From positions 1 through 64,000 of the forward strand of contig NZ_WGLO01000004.1 of the NCBI RefSeq assembly GCF_016125515.1: a stretch of DNA of 64,000 bases. Direction: 5' to 3'. Under the pieces are notes generated by a model that was not told the origin of the DNA, did no database searches, and saw only the letters and a program-made list of their open reading frames with translations. The stretch is from Hyphomonas sp. (GTDB lineage Bacteria; Pseudomonadota; Alphaproteobacteria; Caulobacterales; Hyphomonadaceae). Within the stretch, counting starts at the first letter, position 1; each line of letters starts with the position of its first letter. Below, piece by piece: positions 45,122-52,256 of the stretch. The position numbers and the translations under genes are program-made.

Positions 45122-46410
45122 GCGACTGTCGCCGGCTTCGGCGATGCGCCGAGCAGCTGTTTTACGAACTCGACATGACTGCGCAGCCTGTAGAGGTCAT
45201 CGGTATAGGATAGCGGCACATCGAGCCCGCCGATGTCCGCCTGCAGGCGTTCCAGTCGGCTGAGCACCGAAGTGCGCGCCTCACCGGCGGGGGTCGCGCG
45301 GCCTTCTTCTTCCAGCGCACGCAGGTCCTTGTACCAAATGTAGATCCGTCGCCGCACGCGCCAACGATAGATCGGTGGGGCCGCCCGCACGAGCGGGAAG
45401 GCCAGCGTCAGCAGCGGAATCGCCAGAACCCAGGCCCGGTCCAGGAAGTTCGCGACACTGAACGGAAAGTACCGTCTCAGGAATGATGGCCCGTCGCGGT
45501 AGAACCGGGTCGTCTGGCGGCTGACCGGCAGGTCGGCATTCGTCAGGTTCGGGAACCGGCCGGACGGTGAGAAGATGCTCGGCTCGGCATGGATGGCGCT
45601 GGCAGCATCAAGCAGGACTGCCTCAATGGCCGGGTGGATATCTTTGCGGACCACGAGCTGGGACACTGCCGCAACAAGCGGAACGTCGCGTTCCGGGATA
45701 TCGGCGCCGATGTCGGTGATGCCGCGCAGCAGGACGACCGCTGAAAGGCCGTCATCGCGCCGGGCAATCGCTTCGGCCCGGTCGAAAGGCAGCAGGTAGA
45801 CGCCGTCGCTGTGCAGCAGGGTCTGCACATAGGAGGCGTCCGGTGAGGCGGCGAAGGCGGCGGCGTCCACGTCGCCGGCCTTGAGGGCCGCAATTGCCTC
45901 CGCCGTCGGCATCGACAGGCGGGCGGTATCAGGCCAGTCGCCGCCATAATTGGTCTGGAGTGCAGTCGCCAGCGCCCGTGTACCGGACCCGTCCGGGCCG
46001 ATCGTGACCCGCAGCGACCTCAGGTCGCCGAAATCAGCCGCCTTCACGCCGCCCCGCACGAAGACCCAGAACGGCTCCTCGAACAGGCCGCCCAGCGAGC
46101 GCAGGTCTTCCTTTTCCGTTGGCCCGGTCAGGCCGCCTTGCACGAGCGCCACATCGATGAAGTCTTCTTCCAGCAGGCGCAGGTTGTCGATCGAGCCGGC
46201 TGTGTCGACGAGTTCAACATTGACCCCCTGCTCGGCCAACAGGCGCTGATAGCGCTCGGCATAGACGTGGTAGGCCCCGCCCGGCGCGCCGGCGCCGAAC
46301 CGTACCGTCTTCGGCGGCGCCGGATCCATGACAAAAAAGGCCACGAGGAAGCCCGCCAGCGCCAGCGCGATGACCGGCCCGTAAATGCGCCACATGTCCC
46401 GGCTTTTCAT
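45118..46410 (-). CDS. TAXI family solute-binding protein, membrane-anchored
   Basis: 430 residues. N-terminal membrane anchor (about 10-28), then the TAXI solute-binding domain: VRFGAGAPGGAYHVYAERYQRLLAEQGVNVELVDTAGSIDNLRLLEEDFIDVALVQGG. A second helix near 320-345 (WVLAIPLLTLAFPLVRAAP) and a cytoplasmic tail of about 85 residues follow, unlike simple soluble SBPs. No TRAP permease gene lies near. Start at ATG 46410 with GGAG upstream. Ligand unknown (glutamate-like ligands occur in the family); a sensing role is possible. Confidence 0.8.
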   Translation of the reverse strand: MKSRDMWRIYGPVIALALAGFLVAFFVMDPAPPKTVRFGAGAPGGAYHVYAERYQRLLAEQGVNVELVDTAGSIDNLRLLEEDFIDVALVQGGLTGPTEKEDLRSLGGLFEEPFWVFVRGGVKAADFGDLRSLRVTIGPDGSGTRALATALQTNYGGDWPDTARLSMPTAEAIAALKAGDVDAAAFAASPDASYVQTLLHSDGVYLLPFDRAEAIARRDDGLSAVVLLRGITDIGADIPERDVPLVAAVSQLVVRKDIHPAIEAVLLDAASAIHAEPSIFSPSGRFPNLTNADLPVSRQTTRFYRDGPSFLRRYFPFSVANFLDRAWVLAIPLLTLAFPLVRAAPPIYRWRVRRRIYIWYKDLRALEEEGRATPAGEARTSVLSRLERLQADIGGLDVPLSYTDDLYRLRSHVEFVKQLLGASPKPATVA

Positions 46411-46499
46411 CGATCCCACTCCAGCGAACGATCCGCCCGTTCCCGGGGTCATCCTTAAAGCGCGTGCCCCCTGTCCGGCAACCTCGCACAATGACGCCG

Positions 46500-46622
46500 C
46501 CTGAAGTGATCCAAGCGTGCGGCGGAGCGTAAACAGGGCCAGATGAGGCCACTGCAGTCGGCGGTGCTTCTCGGGGCTCCAGGTCTTCCCCCCTCCTCCA
46601 GATACTGGAGCCCCCTCTTTTT
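46500..46622 (+). ncRNA. Candidate small RNA ending at the orphan terminator
   Basis: The plus-strand terminator at 46573-46622 needs a transcript; the region 46411-46572 has no credible gene. The CCTCCTCC loop resembles anti-Shine-Dalgarno loops of several alphaproteobacterial small RNAs. The 5' end is not defined and no clear promoter was found. Inference only. Confidence 0.4.
46573..46622 (+). terminator. Orphan plus-strand intrinsic terminator
   Basis: GGGGCTCCAG (46573-46582) pairs with CTGGAGCCCC (46605-46614) and is followed by CTCTTTTTCC. The T run is on the plus strand, yet no plus-strand gene lies just upstream. The loop contains the C-rich CCCCCCTCCTCC. Confidence 0.75.
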
Positions 46623-46631
46623 CCTGTCAGG

Positions 46632-47096
46632 TCAGGCTTTGTGGTAGGGGGTTCCAGCGAGGATGGTCATCGCGCGGTAGACCTGTTCGGCGAGCATGGC
46701 GCGCACGAGCCGGTGCGGCCAGGTCTGGGCGCCGAAGGCGAGCGTCCTCGGGACCGCTCGGCGGACATCGGCCGAAAAGCCTTCGGCCCCACCAATCAGG
46801 AACACCGTGTCGCGCAGCCCGTCATCGCGCCAGGCCGCCAGCCGGTGGGCGAGTTCGGTGGAGCTGAGGTTTTCGCCGGCCTCATCGAGGCGCAGGCAGT
46901 TCGCGCCGTCTGGAATCCGCGCCAGAAGCCGCGCGCCTTCGGCCTCAAGGCCGCCGCCGCTGGCGACTTCATGTTCATCACAGGCGCGGAAACCCAGCTG
47001 GCGGGCCAACGGCAACGTGCGGCTGACATAATCGTCGGTCAGGCTGCGCTCAGGGCCATCCTTGAGGCGCCCCACACCTACGATCTGCAGGCGCAC
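46632..47096 (-). CDS. rlmH: 23S rRNA (pseudouridine1915-N3)-methyltransferase RlmH
   Basis: SPOUT-class methyltransferase of helix 69. [36 protein letters not shown], and the C-terminal [35 protein letters not shown]-type block (here [12 protein letters not shown]...) identify it. 154 residues. Lies 4 nt after rsfS, the standard neighbour. Confidence 0.95.
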   Translation of the reverse strand: [154 protein letters not shown]

Positions 47097-47100
47097 GGGA

Positions 47101-47598
47101 TCAGGTCGCGTTCATCCGGTGGTTCGACCGGTCCGACATCCAGATTTTCTCGAGATTGTAGAACTCGCGCACTTCCGGGCGGAAGAGGTGGACAATCACG
47201 TCGCCAGTATCGATCAGCACCCAGTCGGCATTCGCCATGCCTTCGACACTGGCCGGGCGGCCGGTCAGGCGTTTGGCCTCCTGTGCCACATGCTCTGCAA
47301 GCGCAGAAACGTGCCGTCCGGAACGGCCGGACGCAATGATCATGAAATCGGCGAGGGAGGACTTGCCCTGAAGATCTATGAAGGCGAGGTCTTCGGCCTT
47401 GTCGTCTTCGAGGACTTTCGAGAGGGCCTCGGCCAGCAGCCTTATATCTGCGAGCGAGACATTCTTGGGGGGCTCAACCCGGTTTTTGGCGGATGACAGG
47501 GCGACGATTCCTTCTTCTTGGCTTGGGATAAGGTAACACGACGGGCCAGCTGCAACCAGTAAAAAGGCGCAGCCTGCCCCAAACCCCCTTTGATTCAC
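47101..47598 (-). CDS. rsfS: Ribosomal silencing factor RsfS
   Basis: Binds ribosomal protein uL14 and blocks subunit joining in poor conditions. Core: ALSKVLEDDKAEDLAFIDLQGKSSLADFMIIASGRSGRHVSALAEHVAQEAKRLTGRP, then WVLIDTGDVIVHLFRPEVREFYNLEKIW. The annotated start is a GTG at 47598, giving a hydrophobic leader unlike the family. A better context is the CTG at 47499 preceded by AAGAAGGA at 9 nt, which would yield a normal 132-residue protein. No nadD gene lies upstream as it often does. Confidence 0.88.
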   Translation of the reverse strand: MNQRGFGAGCAFLLVAAGPSCYLIPSQEEGIVALSSAKNRVEPPKNVSLADIRLLAEALSKVLEDDKAEDLAFIDLQGKSSLADFMIIASGRSGRHVSALAEHVAQEAKRLTGRPASVEGMANADWVLIDTGDVIVHLFRPEVREFYNLEKIWMSDRSNHRMNAT

Positions 47599-47671
47599 TT
47601 TCTATACAGGGTTTCATTTGGAGAATGTCCGAATTTCGCCCTATCTAGGTTGTAATGAGGAGGGCTCCCTC

Positions 47672-48403
47672 ATGACTCTCAGGAATGTACCCATGCGTGC
47701 TGTGCTTGCGCTTCCCTGCCTACTCGCTGCGTTGTCGGTTTCAGGCTGCGCGGTTGCCGTTCTCGGCACCGCCGGCGTGGTCGGCCTCACCTCCGTTCAG
47801 GAAAAGACGATGGGCGAGGCGCTCGACGACGCGACCGCCTCGAACGAGATCAAGGCCAAACTGCTGACCGAAAGCGGCGCGAAATTCGCCGAAGTCGATG
47901 TCGAGGTCGCGAATGGCCTGGTTTTGCTGTCCGGCCGCGTCAACGAACCGGCCGACCGCACCTACGCCGAGGGCATCGCCTGGAGCTCGTCACGCACGCG
48001 CGATGTCGCCAACGAGATCCGGATCGAGCCGCCGGGCGGATTCATGGCCAACGTGTCGGACGAGATCATCACCGGCCGTGTGCGCGCCCGCCTGATCGGG
48101 TCGAGCAAGGTCAAGAGCGTCAATTACAACATCGAGACCTATGACGGCGTCGTCTACCTGATGGGCATTGCCCGCAGCACCGAAGAGCTCCGCCGCGCCG
48201 CCGAAGAGGCGAGCGTCGTGGGCGGCGTGAAGCAGGTTGTCTCCTATGTGCGCTTGCGTGAGGCCGTTAATCGCACCCCTGCGCCCGTGACGACGGAAGC
48301 GCCGCCGCCGCCAGCCACTTATCAACAAGCCCCAGACGCTTCATATACAACGGAGCCGATGCCGGAGCTGACCGGCGCGAATTACGAACCAGGAAGCCGC
48401 TGA
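47672..48403 (+). CDS. BON domain lipoprotein
   Basis: 243 residues from ATG 47672 (GAGGAGG upstream). Lipoprotein signal with Cys26 in SVSGC. Two BON domains (about 50-115 and 122-195; VDVEVANGLVLLSGRVNEPADR and VNYNIETYDGVVYLMGIARSTEELRR) and a Pro-rich tail. Close to DolP/OsmY, outer-membrane-associated proteins that maintain envelope integrity. The tail may cross or contact the peptidoglycan. Confidence 0.88.
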   Translation: MTLRNVPMRAVLALPCLLAALSVSGCAVAVLGTAGVVGLTSVQEKTMGEALDDATASNEIKAKLLTESGAKFAEVDVEVANGLVLLSGRVNEPADRTYAEGIAWSSSRTRDVANEIRIEPPGGFMANVSDEIITGRVRARLIGSSKVKSVNYNIETYDGVVYLMGIARSTEELRRAAEEASVVGGVKQVVSYVRLREAVNRTPAPVTTEAPPPPATYQQAPDASYTTEPMPELTGANYEPGSR

Positions 48404-48442
48404 CCTCCGCGTGCCTTCCGCAATGACGGGGGCACCGAGCGC

Positions 48443-49399
48443 GTGACACTGCGAATAGCCATTCAGATGGACCCGCTGGAGCGGGTCAACATTGACGGCG
48501 ACACGACCTTTGCCCTCGCCGAGACGGCTCAGGCGCGTGGGCACCAGATTTTCGTCTATGGCGTGGCCGACCTGGCCTGGACCGAAGGCAGGGTCACCGC
48601 GCGGGCCCGTCCGGCCCGGGTGCAGCGCGTGCGCGAGACGCCGGGCCTGTTCGGGGAAGCTGTGACGCTGGACCTCGCCCGGGACACCGATGTCGTGCTG
48701 ATGCGCCAGGATCCGCCCTTCGACATGGGCTACATCACCGCCTGCCACCTGCTGGAGGAAGTGGTCGGCGAGACCCTGGTGCTGAACGATCCGGCCGGTG
48801 TGCGCTCCAGCCCGGAGAAGATTTTCCCGCTGATGTTCCCGGACATAATGCCGCCCACGCTGGTGACGCGCAGCCGCGCCGCCATCGATGCCTTCCGCGA
48901 CACCCATCGCGACATCATCGTCAAACCCCTCTACGGCCATGGCGGCGCCGGCGTCTTCCGCATTGCGCCCGACGATTCGAACCTGGATTCGCTGCTGGAG
49001 CTGTTCTTCAGCAAGAATTCCGAACCCGTGATGGTGCAGGCCTTCCTTCCGGCCGTGTCCGAGGGGGACAAGCGGATCATTCTCATCGACGGCGAAGCGG
49101 TGGGGGCGATCAACCGCAGGCCGAAAGCGGGGCAAGTGCGCTCGAACCTGGTGGTGGGCGGCACCGCGGAAGCGACCGAGCTCAGCGCCTCTGACAAGAA
49201 AATCTGCGAGCGGATCGGGCCCGAACTGAAGCGCCGGGGGTTGGTGCTGACTGGCATTGACGTGATCGGCGGACGCCTGACGGAAGTGAACGTCACCTCC
49301 CCGACCGGCCTTCAGGCCCTGAAACGCCTGTCGGGCATTGATGCAACTGTCAAATTCTGGGACGTTGTGGAGAGGAAGCTTGCAGCCCGCGGGTTATAG
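48443..49399 (+). CDS. gshB: Glutathione synthetase
   Basis: Joins gamma-glutamylcysteine and glycine with ATP. QMDPLERVNIDGDTTFALAETAQARGH, LMRQDPPFDMGYITACHLLE and the ATP-grasp KPLYGHGGAGVFRI and ITGIDVIGG-like (LTGIDVIGGRLTEVNVTSPTG) blocks are clear. 318 residues; GTG start at 48443. Two glutathione-using proteins (GST, YghU) are in the window. Confidence 0.95.
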   Translation: MTLRIAIQMDPLERVNIDGDTTFALAETAQARGHQIFVYGVADLAWTEGRVTARARPARVQRVRETPGLFGEAVTLDLARDTDVVLMRQDPPFDMGYITACHLLEEVVGETLVLNDPAGVRSSPEKIFPLMFPDIMPPTLVTRSRAAIDAFRDTHRDIIVKPLYGHGGAGVFRIAPDDSNLDSLLELFFSKNSEPVMVQAFLPAVSEGDKRIILIDGEAVGAINRRPKAGQVRSNLVVGGTAEATELSASDKKICERIGPELKRRGLVLTGIDVIGGRLTEVNVTSPTGLQALKRLSGIDATVKFWDVVERKLAARGL

Positions 49400-49420
49400 C
49401 GTCATGCTTGAGGAATGCTG

Positions 49421-49780
49421 ATGAAACCGATCACTGCCCTGCTCCTGATTTCGATGGCCGCCGTGGGTACGGCCTGTTCCGACCCGGTCGCCAAGGCGTC
49501 CGATTCCGTGCCCGTGGAAACCGCGTCGGCTGAGCCCGAGATCCAGGGCACGCTCAACCTCAATATAGGCCAGGCGCCCGCATCGAGCGGCGGGCTCAAC
49601 CTGGGAACAGCGTCGACCAGCAGTTCAGGCGGCCTGATCGTGGCGCCGGGATCGACCGGCGCCAGTTTCGAGGATGTCGGCGATCTCGGCATCGACATCG
49701 AGGTGACGCCGGATTCGGTCCTCGACCAGAAGCCCGCCTCGGACGAGGACGAGATCGTCCGCCTTCCCGAGAAAAAGTAA
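49421..49780 (+). CDS. Small putative lipoprotein
   Basis: 119 residues. Signal MKPITALLLISMAAVGTAC with a possible lipobox Cys19, then a low-complexity Ser/Gly/Ala stretch and an acidic C-terminus. AGGA at 49411-49414 supports ATG 49421. Not recognised; 21 nt after gshB. Its stop is 3 nt from the convergent hydrolase stop. Confidence 0.65.
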   Translation: MKPITALLLISMAAVGTACSDPVAKASDSVPVETASAEPEIQGTLNLNIGQAPASSGGLNLGTASTSSSGGLIVAPGSTGASFEDVGDLGIDIEVTPDSVLDQKPASDEDEIVRLPEKK

Positions 49781-49783
49781 CGG

Positions 49784-50953
49784 TCAGCCCGAAAGGGCTT
49801 CCGCCTGCATCCAATCCGAACACGCCTTGACCGCCTGCGGCAGCAGGTCCGGGCGTTCGATATAATAGTGGTCCGCACCCTGAATGTCCTGGTAGGCCTT
49901 GCGGCCATGCCCGACCGCCTCGAACAGGCGCCGGGCATGGCTGGGCGTGCAGGCCAGATCAGCCGTGTTGTTGATGACCAGAACCGGGCAGGAAATGCGC
50001 GAGGCATTGCCGAGCCCGTCCGCGTTGGTCGTGTCATAACCCCATTGTGAGAGCCACGAGCGCAGCGTGGTGAACCGGGCCAAGCCGACCGGTCCGTCAT
50101 TGGCGATCCGGGGCTCGCCGAGATAGCAGGTATAGGGCCGCCGGTCGGACGGCTCCTGCGTGGGATCCGTCCAGCACACATTGGCCATCGTTCCGTGCAC
50201 GGTGAAGGCGCGCTCTGCATTGACGTCGCCGGCCTTGCGCAACTCCTCCAGCGTGCCTTTCACCCAGTCGGTGATGCGCCGGTTGCGGGCCAGCTGTGCT
50301 GCGCGGAACTTCGTCACGAAAGCGTCCGTATAAGGAGGCTGGTCCGGACAGGCAGGATCGTAGATGTTGAGGGCGGGATCGCGGACGAAGGGCTTCGTTT
50401 CGTCAGTGATCGACGGATCCATCCATTCGGTGAGCGTGATCGCCCGGCTGACATGCGCCGCCAGCAGCATGATACCATCGGCCGGCGGCATGGCTTTCCT
50501 GGTCAGGTCATACGGATCGCCGGCAGGTGTGTGCGTGATGGTGGGGCGTTCCGCCTGGTCCTGGTAGAACAGGGACAGCGAGCCGCCGCCGGACCAGCCG
50601 CCGAGGATGACGCGCTTGTAGCCGAGCTTGCTGCGGGCGTGGTCCACGCAGGCGCCGAGATCGGCCGCACACTTTTCCATGATCAGGGCGGTGTCGTTTC
50701 CGCGGTAGCGGGTGTTGCAGTAGATCACATGCTGACCGCCCCGGGCGAGCGCCGAGACGAGCGGCAGGAACGCGCCGCCGCCAATGGGGTGTGAGAAGAT
50801 GACGACACTCTCGGCCGTGGTGCCTGCCGGATAGATCCGCATGCATTCGGCTACGACATTGTCCCCTGCCCCGCCATAGACATCCTTGAAGCTCGCCGGA
50901 TCCTTGTGGATCACGAGATAGGGCTCCCGGACGATTTCCCTTGCGACACTCAC
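49784..50953 (-). CDS. Alpha/beta hydrolase
   Basis: 389 residues. Nucleophile elbow GGWSGGG; candidate acid in NTADLACTPSH; catalytic His in GADHYY. Start set at a GTG (50953) because AAGGAGG lies 8 nt upstream; an ATG 22 codons further up lacks this and would enter the promoter region. Cytosolic (no signal peptide). Substrate unknown; the neighbouring divergent VOC protein hints at a catabolic pair. Confidence 0.82.
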   Translation of the reverse strand: MSVAREIVREPYLVIHKDPASFKDVYGGAGDNVVAECMRIYPAGTTAESVVIFSHPIGGGAFLPLVSALARGGQHVIYCNTRYRGNDTALIMEKCAADLGACVDHARSKLGYKRVILGGWSGGGSLSLFYQDQAERPTITHTPAGDPYDLTRKAMPPADGIMLLAAHVSRAITLTEWMDPSITDETKPFVRDPALNIYDPACPDQPPYTDAFVTKFRAAQLARNRRITDWVKGTLEELRKAGDVNAERAFTVHGTMANVCWTDPTQEPSDRRPYTCYLGEPRIANDGPVGLARFTTLRSWLSQWGYDTTNADGLGNASRISCPVLVINNTADLACTPSHARRLFEAVGHGRKAYQDIQGADHYYIERPDLLPQAVKACSDWMQAEALSG

Positions 50954-51049
50954 CCAGCGTTCCTCCTTGTCGCTTTTGATTATGGGGTGCACATTATTGA
51001 CGAGAACGGCCCTGTCCATGTGGCCGCAACGTCAAGGGAGGAAAGCGCC

Positions 51050-51736
51050 ATGATCAAAGCGAATGGCATCCATCACATCGCAATCATGGCGGCGGACATC
51101 CGCGAGCACATCGCCTATTTCTCTGACGTGATGGGTTTCCAGCTTTCGGCCCTGTTCGACATGCACGGTGTGCCGGGCGGCGTGCACGCCTTCCTGCACA
51201 TGGACGATCATTCCTATTTCTCTGTTGTGCAGCTGCCAGCGGTGAAGGACATTCCGATCCAGATCGGCATCACGCATGCGGGCACGGGCGCCGGACCTTC
51301 CGCACCGGGAACGATGCAGCACCTGGCCTTCCGGGTCGATACGCTGGACGACCTGCTGGCGATCCGCGACCGTATCCGCACCAAGGGCATCAACGTGATC
51401 GGCCCGCTCGACCATGCGATGTGCCACTCGATCTATTTTGCCGGGCCGGACCAGCTGACGCTGGAAGTTGCCTGTTCGACCGCACCGATCGACCCGCGCG
51501 CCTGGATCGACCCTGCCGTGGTCGAGAGAGTGGGCATCACGCCGGCTGAACTGGCGGAATTTACCAATCCGGACGATTATTCCGGCGAGGGCGGCACGGT
51601 CAAACAACCGCCCTATGATCCGTCCAAACCGCATCAGGCCTATCCCGAGGCGATGTACAAGGCGATGATCGCGGCGCCCGATGACGCCATCCTGAAAGCG
51701 ACGAAGTTCGAGCCGCCGGTCAAGGTTACCGCCTGA
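51050..51736 (+). CDS. VOC (glyoxalase/dioxygenase) family protein
   Basis: 228 residues. One VOC module: IHHIAIMAADIREHIAYFSDVMGFQLSALFD..., HAFLHMDDHSYFSVVQL, and MQHLAFRVDTLDDLLAIRDRIRTKGINVIG ... LTLEVACST. Metal ligands likely His in IHHIAI, HLAFRV and Glu in LEVACS. GGGAGGAAAGC precedes the ATG. Divergent from the hydrolase with a 96-bp shared regulatory gap. Reaction unknown. Confidence 0.85.
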   Translation: MIKANGIHHIAIMAADIREHIAYFSDVMGFQLSALFDMHGVPGGVHAFLHMDDHSYFSVVQLPAVKDIPIQIGITHAGTGAGPSAPGTMQHLAFRVDTLDDLLAIRDRIRTKGINVIGPLDHAMCHSIYFAGPDQLTLEVACSTAPIDPRAWIDPAVVERVGITPAELAEFTNPDDYSGEGGTVKQPPYDPSKPHQAYPEAMYKAMIAAPDDAILKATKFEPPVKVTA

Positions 51737-51839
51737 ACCTGCGCGACGTCACCGCAGGATTCGCGTCAGGGTCGTATCTGGCCTGAGGGTTGCATGAAGA
51801 GGCCGCTGGCCCGGATTGTCAGCGCCGGAGACTGCGACC

Positions 51840-52247
51840 ATGGCGAAAGCCGAGACATCCCCCGCGCATGAAGCGCGCAAACCGACCGACGCCGACCGCT
51901 TTGTGGGTCAGCGCCTGCGTCAGGGACGCCGCGAAATGGGCCTGACCCAGGAAGGCCTGGCCATGCTGCTGGGCGTGACCTTCCAGCAGATCCAGAAATA
52001 TGAAGCCGGCCATAGCCGCATGTCGGCGGGTCGCCTGTTGGAGATCGCGGTTGCTCTCGGCAAGCCGATCGGCTGGTTCTACGAACCGTTCGAGATCGCT
52101 GAATCGGTCGAAGGTGGGCGCGGACGCGAAGTCCAGACCTATGACCTTAAACGCGATGCCCGGCGCCTGGTTGAGGAAATCGGCGATCTTGAAAGCCTGC
52201 AGGCGGCTGTTCACATCCTGAACGCGCTGGCGCACCGCCCGCGCTGA
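51840..52247 (+). CDS. XRE family helix-turn-helix regulator
   Basis: 135 residues. The HTH is VGQRLRQGRREMGLTQEGLAMLLGVTFQQIQKYEAGHSRMSAGRLLEIAVALGKPIGWFYEPF. The C-terminal part (LVEEIGDLESLQAAVHILNAL) may dimerise. ATG 51840 has GGAG 9 nt upstream; a TTG at 51816 is the alternative. Convergent with mutS. Target unknown. Confidence 0.88.
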   Translation: MAKAETSPAHEARKPTDADRFVGQRLRQGRREMGLTQEGLAMLLGVTFQQIQKYEAGHSRMSAGRLLEIAVALGKPIGWFYEPFEIAESVEGGRGREVQTYDLKRDARRLVEEIGDLESLQAAVHILNALAHRPR

Positions 52248-52256
52248 ACGCGCCGC

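Noticed and set aside
46546-46650. 34-codon plus-strand frame over the orphan terminator (starting MRPLQSAVLL)
   Set aside because: No ribosome site, and it reads through the terminator stem and T run.
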